Origin: Syntrophobacter sp963666995
GTDB lineage: Bacteria > Desulfobacterota > Syntrophobacteria > Syntrophobacterales > Syntrophobacteraceae
DNA length: 64,000 nt
Reading direction: 5' to 3'
Assembly (NCBI GenBank): GCA_963666995.1
Contig: OY762941.1
Coordinates: 620,001 to 684,000 of the forward strand
Shown here: piece by piece, positions 50,264 to 58,698 of the stretch
Layout of the letters: each line of letters opens with the position of its first letter
Position numbering within the stretch: the first letter of the stretch is position 1
Notes under the pieces: generated by a model
What the model was told of the DNA's origin: nothing
The model's input: the letters and a program-made list of their open reading frames with translations, nothing else
The model's database searches: none
Made by a program: the position numbers and the translations under genes

Positions 50264-52432
50264 ATGGAACACCTCGCGTTGGAAAAGCTCCCTGACGGAC
50301 TTGCCGTGCTGCACCTCTCGGACAAAAAGGACAGGATGAACAAAGTGTCCGGCCCGATGCTGACCGAGTTGGAGCACGCCTTGAGCGAAGTCAAGAGCGA
50401 TCCCGGTATCCGCTCATTGGTGTTTATCAGTGATAAGGAGGACAACTTTCTTGTTGGAGCCGATCTGAAGGAAATCGATCGAGCCACCGAGCCTGGGATG
50501 GCAAAGAGCATGATTTTGCGGGTACATGAGCTTTTCAACACGATCGAGAAGCTTCCGTTCCCTGTCGTGGCGGCAATCCACGGCGCCTGCCTCGGCGGCG
50601 GGCTGGAACTTGCGCTGGCCTGCCATTTCCGTGTGGCCTCAGACGATCCCCTAACCCGCCTGGGATTTCCGGAAGTCAATCTGGGGCTGATTCCGGCCGC
50701 GGGAGGCACTCAACGGCTGACCCGGCTCGTGGGGGTAAGGAGGGCACTGCCCCTCATGATGAGAGGGATCATTCTGGATGCCGCTCAGGCAAGGGCAATC
50801 GGTCTCGTCGATTTTGCGCCCTACCCTTACGAACTGATCGAAACCGTCAGGGCGAGCATCCCTTACTTTGAAAAGCGGTTCAAAAAGAGGCAGCGGAAAA
50901 GATTCACGCCGACGGACCGGCTGCTCCAGTACATCCGGCCGGCTCGCAACATCTTTTTCGCGATTGCCCGCAAGCGGACCAGGAAAATTACTTTCGGGAA
51001 TTATCCGGCCCCGGCACGGATTCTCGAGTGTGTCGAAACAGGGCTCGCACGGGGATTTCCCGCAGGTTCGGCCACCGAAGCCCAGGCATTTGACGATCTG
51101 GTGCTTTCCGACGAATCCAGGGCCCTGCGGGAGCTTTTTTTTGCCGTAAGAGCCATGAAAAAGACTCCATACGCCGACAAGGCAAAACCCGTCGGGCTCA
51201 TCGGAATCCTCGGCAGTGGCCTCATGGGCAGCGGAATTGCAACGGTCAGCCTGCAGGGTGGGATTCCCGTCGTGATGAAGGATCGTTCCTGGGCCCACCT
51301 GGCCCCAGGTCTCAGAAGAATCTGGACCCACCTGGACCGTCAGGCGAGTACCCGCATGCGAAACCCTGTTGAACGGGACAAAGTTCTCAGTATGCTCACT
51401 CCGGCGACCGATTTGGACGCGATTTCCAGGGCAGATCTGGTCATCGAGGCGGTCTTCGAGGAAAAGGCGCTGAAACGGAGGCTCCTGAGTGAGGTCGAGG
51501 AACTCGTTGGGGACGGGTGCATCTTTGCATCCAACACCTCGGCCATCCCCATTGCGGATATCGCCTCAACGGCCAGGCGCCCCGAGAACGTGATCGGAAT
51601 GCACTATTTTTCTCCCGTTCCCCGAATGCCTCTCCTGGAAGTCGTCGTCACAAAAGAGACTGCGGACTGGGTTATCGGAACGGCGATCGCTACGGGGCAA
51701 AGGCAGAACAAGACTGTGATTGTCGTGCAGGATGGTCCGGGATTCTACACCACCCGCACGCTCATGCCGTTTTTTCACGAAGCCGCCGCCCTGCTTGGCG
51801 AGGGAGCGGCCATAAAAGAGGTTGACCGGATTGCCAGGCAATTCGGATTTCCGATCGGTCCTTTCAGGCTGCTCGATGAGATCGGCATCGATGTGGCGGC
51901 CCATGTCGCCGAGGAACTCGACGGCTTCTTCTCGAAACGGGGGTTCTTTCCTCCGACGGGGCTGGCTAACATGGTCGATGCCAACTGCCTTGGACGCAAA
52001 AGCGCAAAGGGCTTCTACAGGTATATTCGGATGCCCTGGGAAAAGTATGGATACCGTATCCCGATGCTCAAGGAACCCAGGCCGACCAATGAAGGTGTTT
52101 ACCAGTACTTTGGGGGCGGAAAACGCAGGGCCGCAGACCTTCTCGAAATTCGGGAACGCATGGTGCTGCTCATGGTGAATGAGGCCGCGCTGTGCCTTCA
52201 GGAAGGCATCATAGCAAGTCCGAGGGACGGGGATGTCGGGGCGGTTCTCGGGTTGGGTTTTCCCGCATTTCTTGGAGGACCTTTCCGCTATCTGGATCGA
52301 ATCGGGATCGAGCAGGCCGTGGCGAAATTCGAACGACTTGCCGACAGGTTCGGCGCCCGTTTCCGGCCGGCCCCCATTTTGAGTGAAATGGCGGCGAAGG
52401 GAGACGTCTTCTACGGGGATGATCTCCCATGA
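50264..52432 (+). CDS. FadJ-type multifunctional beta-oxidation protein
   Basis: A 722-residue fusion. Residues 1-190 are an enoyl-CoA hydratase domain with LVGADLKEIDRA, HGACLGGGLELALACHF and PEVNLGLIPAAGGTQRL, which place the two catalytic Glu residues. From about 310 a 3-hydroxyacyl-CoA dehydrogenase follows: GILGSGLMGSGIATVSLQGG (NAD site), SNTSAIPI and MHYFSPVPRMPLLEVV with the catalytic His. C-terminal helical domains complete the fold. It forms, with the thiolase gene just upstream, the alpha/beta pair for fatty acid oxidation. GGTTGGAGAC precedes the ATG at 50264. Confidence 0.94.
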   Translation: MEHLALEKLPDGLAVLHLSDKKDRMNKVSGPMLTELEHALSEVKSDPGIRSLVFISDKEDNFLVGADLKEIDRATEPGMAKSMILRVHELFNTIEKLPFPVVAAIHGACLGGGLELALACHFRVASDDPLTRLGFPEVNLGLIPAAGGTQRLTRLVGVRRALPLMMRGIILDAAQARAIGLVDFAPYPYELIETVRASIPYFEKRFKKRQRKRFTPTDRLLQYIRPARNIFFAIARKRTRKITFGNYPAPARILECVETGLARGFPAGSATEAQAFDDLVLSDESRALRELFFAVRAMKKTPYADKAKPVGLIGILGSGLMGSGIATVSLQGGIPVVMKDRSWAHLAPGLRRIWTHLDRQASTRMRNPVERDKVLSMLTPATDLDAISRADLVIEAVFEEKALKRRLLSEVEELVGDGCIFASNTSAIPIADIASTARRPENVIGMHYFSPVPRMPLLEVVVTKETADWVIGTAIATGQRQNKTVIVVQDGPGFYTTRTLMPFFHEAAALLGEGAAIKEVDRIARQFGFPIGPFRLLDEIGIDVAAHVAEELDGFFSKRGFFPPTGLANMVDANCLGRKSAKGFYRYIRMPWEKYGYRIPMLKEPRPTNEGVYQYFGGGKRRAADLLEIRERMVLLMVNEAALCLQEGIIASPRDGDVGAVLGLGFPAFLGGPFRYLDRIGIEQAVAKFERLADRFGARFRPAPILSEMAAKGDVFYGDDLP

Positions 52433-52510
52433 GCGCCGGCCCCCGTGGAAGGGCGAGCCCCGCGCACGGATTATTCTGCGGCAGAAGGCATTAAACGCGT
52501 CGCACGAAAA

Positions 52511-53101
52511 TCAGTCCAGCTCGGTCACGATGGTTATTTCTTCCTCTTTGACCTTCTTGCCGATCTTTGCCAGGTGAGAAGTGTACCTCTTGAACATCCA
52601 CAATTCAGGGATGATCTCGGACACAATTTCCCCATCGTCGAGTACCCTCACGATGGAACTCTCGGAAACCACCACCGCAACCGATTTGGTTTGTTTGGTG
52701 ATGGACGCGGCAGCCATGTGCCTGCTTCCCAGGCCAAGGGGCAAGTCGATCCCTTCGGAAAAGGCGTCGATGTACCGGCAGGCCGAGAGGACCACTCCTT
52801 CATCGGACACGACAAACGCGCCGTCAAGCTGTGCCAGTTCCTTGATGGTCTCGCGCATGTCGGGGTCCTCGATGCGCTTGAGATCTTCGGGGTGGCAATG
52901 AAGGGGATCCAGGATGAGCGTCCTGGAGCGTTTCAGCACTTCTTCGGAGTCCGCGATCACAAACATGGTCCCGATCCGCCGGCCTTCTCTTCCTTCCCTT
53001 GCAATCTCCACGGCAAGGATAATCACCTGCTTGAGGGTTTCGGGATTGATGCCTCGTTTCTCCGAACAAACTTCGCAATAGAGGTCTTCCGGCATTTTCA
53101 T
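52511..53101 (-). CDS. Soluble diadenylate cyclase (DAC/DisA_N domain), DacZ-like
   Basis: A 196-residue protein that should make c-di-AMP from two ATP. The two catalytic motifs are present: LDGAFVVSDEG (DGA) and LGLGSRHMAAASIT, which corresponds to GTRHRAA with Ser and Met at variable positions. A CxxC near the N-terminus (YCEVCSEKRG) may bind zinc. There is no membrane segment (unlike CdaA) and no DNA-binding domain (unlike DisA), as in archaeal-type DacZ enzymes. The ATG at 53101 is chosen over an upstream frame to 53167. It converges with the fadJ-like gene. Confidence 0.85.
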   Translation of the reverse strand: MKMPEDLYCEVCSEKRGINPETLKQVIILAVEIAREGREGRRIGTMFVIADSEEVLKRSRTLILDPLHCHPEDLKRIEDPDMRETIKELAQLDGAFVVSDEGVVLSACRYIDAFSEGIDLPLGLGSRHMAAASITKQTKSVAVVVSESSIVRVLDDGEIVSEIIPELWMFKRYTSHLAKIGKKVKEEEITIVTELD

Positions 53102-53398
53102 CTGTAGGCTCTTTCTTCTACCGCCTTCCGCGGGGGTTCGATCCGGAGGCAGATGACATGGGATCACCGCGACGAGAGTTGCTAAAAAGGGCAGATACGC
53201 CTTCCCCTAATATAAGGGTCAAAAGTGCTCCGGAAAACAAGCACCAACGATAGTGGGCTCTATCGCGGGAAGTTCCGTCCTGAAAGCGGGAGAGCGGCCC
53301 GACTTTCAAGCCCTCGGCCTCGCGAGACAGGTGGAGTGAAACAAGGTGTACCCGTCTATTGTTCTATCCGTCTTCAACGTCTCCGCCGACGCCCTGCC

Positions 53399-53539
53399 CT
53401 AGAATCGAAACAACATCAGAATCCCGACCACAATCAGGTAAACGGCGACGATGTAATTCAAAAGCCTCGGCATGATGAGGATAAGCACTCCCGTTACTAT
53501 GGACACGAGAGCTTGAGGTGAAGCGTTCATATGTTCCAT
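53399..53539 (-). CDS. DUF3096 micro-membrane protein
   Basis: A 46-residue protein, MEHMNASPQALVSIVTGVLI followed by LIMPRLLNYIVAVYLIVVGI, which is the DUF3096 pattern of two closely spaced membrane helices with Pro-Arg-Leu-Leu-Asn-Tyr between. CGGGAGACGCAA precedes the ATG at 53539; frames extending further upstream are not needed. Function unknown. It is divergent from the SDR gene across a region with two palindromes. Confidence 0.75.
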   Translation of the reverse strand: MEHMNASPQALVSIVTGVLILIMPRLLNYIVAVYLIVVGILMLFRF

Positions 53540-53609
53540 TTGCGTCTCCCGACAGATCCATGCGGGCGCCCTTGCCTGAAAACCCCGTACCAAGCTCACC
53601 CGCTTTCAC

Positions 53610-53637
53610 TTGACACATTATGTGATAGTCTTAGACT
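53610..53637 (+). promoter_or_regulatory. Adjacent palindromes with promoter-like hexamers
   Basis: CACATTATGTG (53614-53624) and AGTCTTAGACT (53627-53637) are each perfect odd-centred palindromes separated by two bases. TTGACA at 53610-53615 and TAGACT at 53632-53637 are 16 bases apart, a plausible sigma-70 promoter for the SDR gene 133 bases downstream. The palindromes overlap this promoter as repressor operators often do. Confidence 0.45.
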
Positions 53638-53770
53638 ACTTCATGACAGAATTGAACATAAGCCTTCCGAGGATCGTGTCAATTGCAGCGCGATCCGGTT
53701 TGCTCTGACGGGAATGCCGTTAATGGCTGCCTGAAGCCGTGAAGAATGCCGACGGCAGGGGATATCACTC

Positions 53771-55312
53771 ATGAAATCCAAACCTGTGCTTGTCATTGGA
53801 GCCACGGGATACGTCGGAGGCCGCCTCGTGCCGAGGCTGCTCGAATCGGGGTATCGGGTCCGTGCGATGGCAAGGTCCATGGAGAAGCTGAAGTGCCGGC
53901 CGTGGGCTTCTCACCCGCATGTCGAAATGGTCGAGGGAGACGTCCTGGATGTCGGCGCGCTAAGAAAGGCAGCGGAAGGCTGCTGGGCCGCCTTTTACCT
54001 GGTGCACTCGATGGTTTCGGCCACGAAGAAAAGTTTCCCCGAAGCCGATCGCATTGCTGCACGGAATATGGTCACTGCCGCCTGGGAGTCCGGTCTCGAT
54101 CGCATCATCTATCTCGGGGGGCTCGGCAGCAGGGATGACCCTTCCCTCAGCGAACATTTGAAGTCGAGGCACGAGGTGGCTTCGATTCTCCAGTCCGGCC
54201 CGGTGCCGACCACCATCCTGCGCGCCGCCATGATTCTCGGATCCGGCAGCGCGTCATTCGAAATGCTCCGCTACCTCGTAGACCGCCTCCCGCTCATGCT
54301 GACTCCGCCCTGGGTGCATACGCGCGTTCAGCCGATTGCCATCGGAAATGTCCTTTACTACCTGCAGGGATGTCTCGAACACGACGAGACCAAAGGAGAG
54401 GTTTTCGATATCGGCGGCCCCGATGTTTTGACGTACGAAGATCTCTTTGAGATCTACGCGGAAGTTGCCGGCCTGCCCAAGAGGAAGATCATTCCGGTTC
54501 CCTTTCTTACGCCTCACCTGAGCGCCGTGTGGATTCATCTGGTTACACCTGTTCCCGCATCCATTGCACGCCCTCTGGGTGAGGGCCTCAAAAATGAAGT
54601 CGTCTGCCGCGATGTCCGCATCCGATCGATCATCCCTCAGAAGCTTATCACCTGCCGGGAAACGATTCAGCGCGCTCTGGAACGGATCGAACAGCAACGA
54701 ATAGAGACTTGCTGGACCGATGCCGGGGCCGTGATTCCTCCGGAATGGACCTATTGCGGTGACGCCGAATACGCCGGGGGAACGATCCTCGAATGCGGGA
54801 ACCGAATCCAGCTCAGGGCCAGCCCCGAGGAAATCTGGGAACCTATTCGCAGAATCGGCGGTCCGAACGGTTGGTACTTTGCAAACCCGCTGTGGACCCT
54901 GCGCGGATGGCTCGATCGAGTCGCAGGGGGTACGGGATTGAACCGGGGCCGCCGGAATCCCCAGGACATCTATACGGGAGACGCACTCGATTTCTGGCGG
55001 GTCATCGAAGTGGCCGCGCCGCGGCGGCTGGTTCTTCTGTCCGAGATGATAACCCCGGGCGAAGCCGTACTCGAATTCAAAATCACTCCGCTGGGAAATG
55101 AAATCACCGAACTGGTGCAACTGTCGCGGTTCGTGCCTAAGGGGTTGAGCGGGATTGCGTACTGGTACGGTCTGTTTCCTTTTCATGAATGGATTTTCGG
55201 CGGCATGTTGAGAAACATCGCCAAGAAGGTGGGAAAACCCATCGTAAAGGGGCCCGAGCGTTTCACCCCGCGACTTCGGAATGCCTGCCCGATCGGCGCC
55301 CGGACCAGTTAG
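53771..55312 (+). CDS. SDR family NAD(P)-binding protein with DUF2867 domain
   Basis: A 513-residue two-domain protein. Residues 1-290 are an atypical short-chain dehydrogenase with VLVIGATGYVGGRLVPRLL (GxxGxxG), MVEGDVLD, and YLGGLGSRD. Residues about 330-500 are a DUF2867 domain, a StAR/START-like fold seen in NGWYFANPLWTLRGWLDRV. Such fusions are often annotated as NAD-dependent epimerase-like and may reduce or sense a hydrophobic ligand. ATG follows GGCAGGGGATATCACTC. It appears monocistronic. Confidence 0.88.
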   Translation: MKSKPVLVIGATGYVGGRLVPRLLESGYRVRAMARSMEKLKCRPWASHPHVEMVEGDVLDVGALRKAAEGCWAAFYLVHSMVSATKKSFPEADRIAARNMVTAAWESGLDRIIYLGGLGSRDDPSLSEHLKSRHEVASILQSGPVPTTILRAAMILGSGSASFEMLRYLVDRLPLMLTPPWVHTRVQPIAIGNVLYYLQGCLEHDETKGEVFDIGGPDVLTYEDLFEIYAEVAGLPKRKIIPVPFLTPHLSAVWIHLVTPVPASIARPLGEGLKNEVVCRDVRIRSIIPQKLITCRETIQRALERIEQQRIETCWTDAGAVIPPEWTYCGDAEYAGGTILECGNRIQLRASPEEIWEPIRRIGGPNGWYFANPLWTLRGWLDRVAGGTGLNRGRRNPQDIYTGDALDFWRVIEVAAPRRLVLLSEMITPGEAVLEFKITPLGNEITELVQLSRFVPKGLSGIAYWYGLFPFHEWIFGGMLRNIAKKVGKPIVKGPERFTPRLRNACPIGARTS

Positions 55313-55841
55313 CCGTAAGGAAACAGCCGCATCCATCAAGATATAGGTCTATGGACAATCTGCCCGTTTCAATCAAGCCACTTGCACACTCGGGACAGGG
55401 CGGGCGACGCTCAAGCAGTATTGCAGGCTTTTAGCGCAACGACATATATAATTGCGCAACATTGATTTGCGCAGTCGGCTCGCTGGGCAAAAGCGAAGCG
55501 TTGCCCACCGGTGGTGGGCACGGTGAATCTGTGCCCACCCGCCTTGCACTGCTCCTTCGGTTCGCACAGACTTGTGACGCTATGTATAAACCGGTGGCTG
55601 TCGCGCTGAAGGCATTGAGGGTGATGGAATTACCGCTTAATCTCCAGCCCATAGTCTGGTATTTTGCTTTAGAGCACCGGAGCTTTTCCGATTCAGGTTC
55701 TGAAATCCGACGGGAGCCGGCTTCGGGCCGGTGCCTCCGGAAAACGGGACTGCAAGCGGAATCGTTAGCACTCGTCATTGGCGATGTTTCCATTCGCCGT
55801 CGTATTGAGCGACTTTCAATCGTGCAGGAGGTAATACGGAT
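55313..55841. other. Intergenic region upstream of the PPi-PFK gene
   Basis: No gene recognised. It carries a GGTGGGCACGG-type hairpin repeat (55513-55539). The remaining DNA has no conserved RNA motif; the PFK promoter should lie within the last 200 bases. Confidence 0.45.
55513..55539. repeat. GGTGGGCAC hairpin repeat
   Basis: GGTGGGCACGGTGAATCTGT followed by GCCCACC forms an imperfect stem (GGTGGGCAC/GTGCCCACC). The same 27-mer with one difference occurs at 62590-62616, with a related hairpin at 62549-62573. It belongs to a dispersed intergenic repeat family. Confidence 0.65.
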
Positions 55842-57659
55842 ATGGGGGAAACCACGGCATTGACCGCAAAAGTGAGCTCGACGGAAGGAAGGCACTCGCC
55901 TTTCGAAGATGCGATCAGGAACCTGCCGGTGCAGGTCTGTAACGTCTTTTTGGATGAGAACCACAACATCAGGCCTGCCGCATTCAGAGAGACGGAGATC
56001 ACGCTTGCATGCAAGGATGCCGAGCGGATAACCCAGGTGTTTCCGAAAACCACAGCCATGCACAAATACCGTGTCCTTGAAGCCTTTTCCTCCGACATTC
56101 CTTCCTCCGTAGCCGGAAAAAGAATCGGCGTTCTCTTTTCGGGCGGACCCGCTGCGGGAGGCCATAACGTCATTGTGGGGCTCAAGGCCGTGTTGGGCCA
56201 TAAGAATACGCTTCTGGGAATCAGGCGCGGGCCCAAAGGATTGCTCGGTGGTGAGGTCTTTGAAATCACCGGGGAGGGCATTCGAAATTATCTGAACACC
56301 GGAGGTTTTGATTTTCTCGGGACCGACAGGACCAAGATCAAGACCCCGCAACAATTTGAGAAGGTGAAAGAGACCGTTCTCAAAAACAGGCTGGACGGAA
56401 TCATCATCGTCGGGGGAGACGATTCCAACACAAATGCCGCATTCATCGCCGAGTACCTTGAAGAAAACGGGATCAAATGCAGCGTTATCGGCATCCCCAA
56501 GACTATCGACGGGGATATGGCCGCCGGGCCGTACCTGCCTATCTCGTTCGGCTACGACACCGCCACGAAGGTCTATTCGGAACTGGTCGGCAATCTCACC
56601 CAGGACGCCGCTTCGGCCGTCAAGTATTATCACTTTGTCAAACTGATGGGGCGAACGGCAAGCAAGATTACCCTGGAAGTGGCTTTACAGACCAAGCCGG
56701 CCGTGGCCTTGATCTCCGAGGAAATTGCCGAAAAGAACATGTCGCTCGAAGACATCGTCGATCATATCGTCCGAGTCATCACGGAACGCAGGCTGCAGGG
56801 GATCAACCACGGGGTGATACTCGTTCCGGAAGGGCTGGTTGAGTTCATTCCCGAAATGAGGCGGCTCATTCAGGAATTGAACCATGTGCTGGCGGAATAT
56901 GAGACGGACATACGCGATTTGCCCACGCTCAAAAACAAGCAGGAATTCATCTATCCGAGACTCTCGCCCGGCTCGGCGCAGCTTATGGCCTCTCTTCCCG
57001 AAGAAATCCAGGAAATGCTCATCCTGGAACGGGACGACCACGGCAACGTGAAAGTCTCCCAGATCGAGACGGAAAAACTGCTGATCGATAAAATCAGATA
57101 CAAGATCTCCGAAATAAAACGGCATACGGACAGATACTTCGGGAAGGGGGAGGGAAAGATAGAAGCCACGCCGAAACAGGTTGAAGGCATTAAAAGCGCC
57201 GTCTTTTCCGTTCAATCGCACTTCCTCGGTTACGAAGGCAGAAGTGGAAAACCCACCGCATTCGACGCCTCTTTCACCTTTAACCTCGGCCTGACGGCAG
57301 GGTCTCTCGTTCTGTCGGGAAAGACCGGCTACATGGCCGCCGTAACCGATTTCAACCGAGGCGGCAGAATACTGGCCATCCCGGTGGCCAGTCTGCTCAC
57401 GAGAGAGATGAGAAAGGGCAAGGAAGAAATGGTCATCGGGAAGTCACTCGTTCGACTGGATTCGCCCGCATTTAAGGCATTCGCGGAAAACAGAGGCAAA
57501 TGGGCCAGGGAAGACCTCTTCAGCAGTCCGGGACCCGTTCAGCACTGGGGACCCATAAGCCGGCAAATACCGATATTGGTTGCCCTGGAGCAGGGCTATG
57601 AGGATTTCAAGAACTTTAATCTTGGCGAGGACCACCAGGTCAAGCGTGAGGAACTCTAA
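55842..57659 (+). CDS. pfp: Diphosphate--fructose-6-phosphate 1-phosphotransferase
   Basis: A 605-residue PPi-dependent phosphofructokinase of the long (plant beta-subunit-like) group. GVLFSGGPAAGGHNVIVGLK opens the catalytic core; GGDDSNTNAAF has Asp rather than Gly after GGD, which selects PPi over ATP, and PKTIDGDM holds the catalytic Asp. FLGYEGRSGKPTAFDASFTF is also characteristic. It reversibly interconverts fructose-6-phosphate and fructose-1,6-bisphosphate, saving ATP, as is common in anaerobes. GCAGGAGGTAATACGGAT precedes the ATG. Confidence 0.95.
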   Translation: MGETTALTAKVSSTEGRHSPFEDAIRNLPVQVCNVFLDENHNIRPAAFRETEITLACKDAERITQVFPKTTAMHKYRVLEAFSSDIPSSVAGKRIGVLFSGGPAAGGHNVIVGLKAVLGHKNTLLGIRRGPKGLLGGEVFEITGEGIRNYLNTGGFDFLGTDRTKIKTPQQFEKVKETVLKNRLDGIIIVGGDDSNTNAAFIAEYLEENGIKCSVIGIPKTIDGDMAAGPYLPISFGYDTATKVYSELVGNLTQDAASAVKYYHFVKLMGRTASKITLEVALQTKPAVALISEEIAEKNMSLEDIVDHIVRVITERRLQGINHGVILVPEGLVEFIPEMRRLIQELNHVLAEYETDIRDLPTLKNKQEFIYPRLSPGSAQLMASLPEEIQEMLILERDDHGNVKVSQIETEKLLIDKIRYKISEIKRHTDRYFGKGEGKIEATPKQVEGIKSAVFSVQSHFLGYEGRSGKPTAFDASFTFNLGLTAGSLVLSGKTGYMAAVTDFNRGGRILAIPVASLLTREMRKGKEEMVIGKSLVRLDSPAFKAFAENRGKWAREDLFSSPGPVQHWGPISRQIPILVALEQGYEDFKNFNLGEDHQVKREEL

Positions 57660-57667
57660 ACATTCGG

Positions 57668-57694
57668 GGAGCCGGCAGAAAAACAACCGGCTCC
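57668..57694 (+). terminator. Hairpin after the PPi-PFK gene
   Basis: GGAGCCGG and CCGGCTCC form a perfect eight-base-pair stem around an 11-base loop, nine bases after the stop codon. Only a weak TCCTTA follows, so it may be a Rho-dependent or processing structure rather than a strong intrinsic terminator. Confidence 0.45.
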
Positions 57695-57964
57695 TCCTTA
57701 AAGCCGGTCCATCCGGAAGTTTGTCCCTTCGAAAAACCCCCTCCATATTGAGGCTCTCGATTTCCTGATCTTCAGGAGTTATTATATCGCTCCGCGGTAT
57801 CTTGCCGACACGGAGCCGAAGACAAGGGGGAAGGTCCGGGGGCAGCCCATGAAACCGTTCATGGCCTGTGGTCTGAGAACTCATTGCAGAGAGCGGTCTT
57901 GCTTCAGATCCACAAAGATACGAGGAACTCCGGGCAAAAGAGCAGAGGCGCTCTTTTCAGCGTG

Positions 57965-58654
57965 ATGAAGTTCGTTCTCAGGCTGCTGTTCCGCACCACC
58001 GTCTTTCTTTTCCTGCTCTCAATAGCTGCGGTCATGGTGCTGAAATGGATCGATCCACCGTTTTCCTCATTCATGGTTCAGGAAAGAATCCGCAGGCTCA
58101 CTCACGGAGAGGGGCGGGCTGCAATCCATTACAAATGGGTCCCGATCGAGAGGATTTCACCTCACATGGCCCTGGCCGCCATTGCCGCCGAGGATCAGAA
58201 TTTCGCCCTTCACCACGGTTTTGACTTTGGCGCCATAAGGAAGGCGATCGAGCACAATCAGAGCAGCAACCGACTCCACGGGGCAAGCACCATAAGCCAA
58301 CAGGTCGTGAAGAACCTTTTTCTGTGGCCGGAGCGCAGTTTTTTCAGGAAGGCGCTGGAAGCTTATTTCACCCTCCTTGTCGAGACCCTCTGGAGCAAGA
58401 AACGTATTCTTGAAATGTATCTCAATACCGTGCAATGGGGGAAAGGAATCTACGGCGTTGAAACGGCTTCCCTGGTCTACTTCAGGAATTCCGCCAGGGA
58501 CTTGAATGTGGATCAGTCCGCGCTCCTGGCCGCCGTCCTTCCGAACCCCGTAAAATATTCGGCCCGGTCTCCTTCCGCGTACATATTGCAGAGGAAAACC
58601 TGGATCCTGCGGCAGATGCGCCAGTTGGGAGTCCGCACTCTCGACGCGCTGTGA
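57965..58654 (+). CDS. mtgA: Monofunctional peptidoglycan transglycosylase MtgA
   Basis: A 229-residue inner-membrane GT51 enzyme. A membrane anchor lies at residues 5-28 (LRLLFRTTVFLFLLSIAAVM). The catalytic Glu76 is in AAIAAEDQNFALHHGFD, and HGASTISQQVVKNLFLWPER and RILEMYLNTVQWGKGIYG are the other GT51 motifs. It polymerises lipid II into glycan strands. The ATG at 57965 fits the usual length; no strong ribosome binding site is visible. It is followed by the radical SAM gene with a short overlap or gap, depending on the start of the latter. Confidence 0.93.
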   Translation: MKFVLRLLFRTTVFLFLLSIAAVMVLKWIDPPFSSFMVQERIRRLTHGEGRAAIHYKWVPIERISPHMALAAIAAEDQNFALHHGFDFGAIRKAIEHNQSSNRLHGASTISQQVVKNLFLWPERSFFRKALEAYFTLLVETLWSKKRILEMYLNTVQWGKGIYGVETASLVYFRNSARDLNVDQSALLAAVLPNPVKYSARSPSAYILQRKTWILRQMRQLGVRTLDAL

Positions 58655-58698
58655 GTCCGGTCCATCACTCGATTCATTTTCCAGGAACTGCGTCCATT

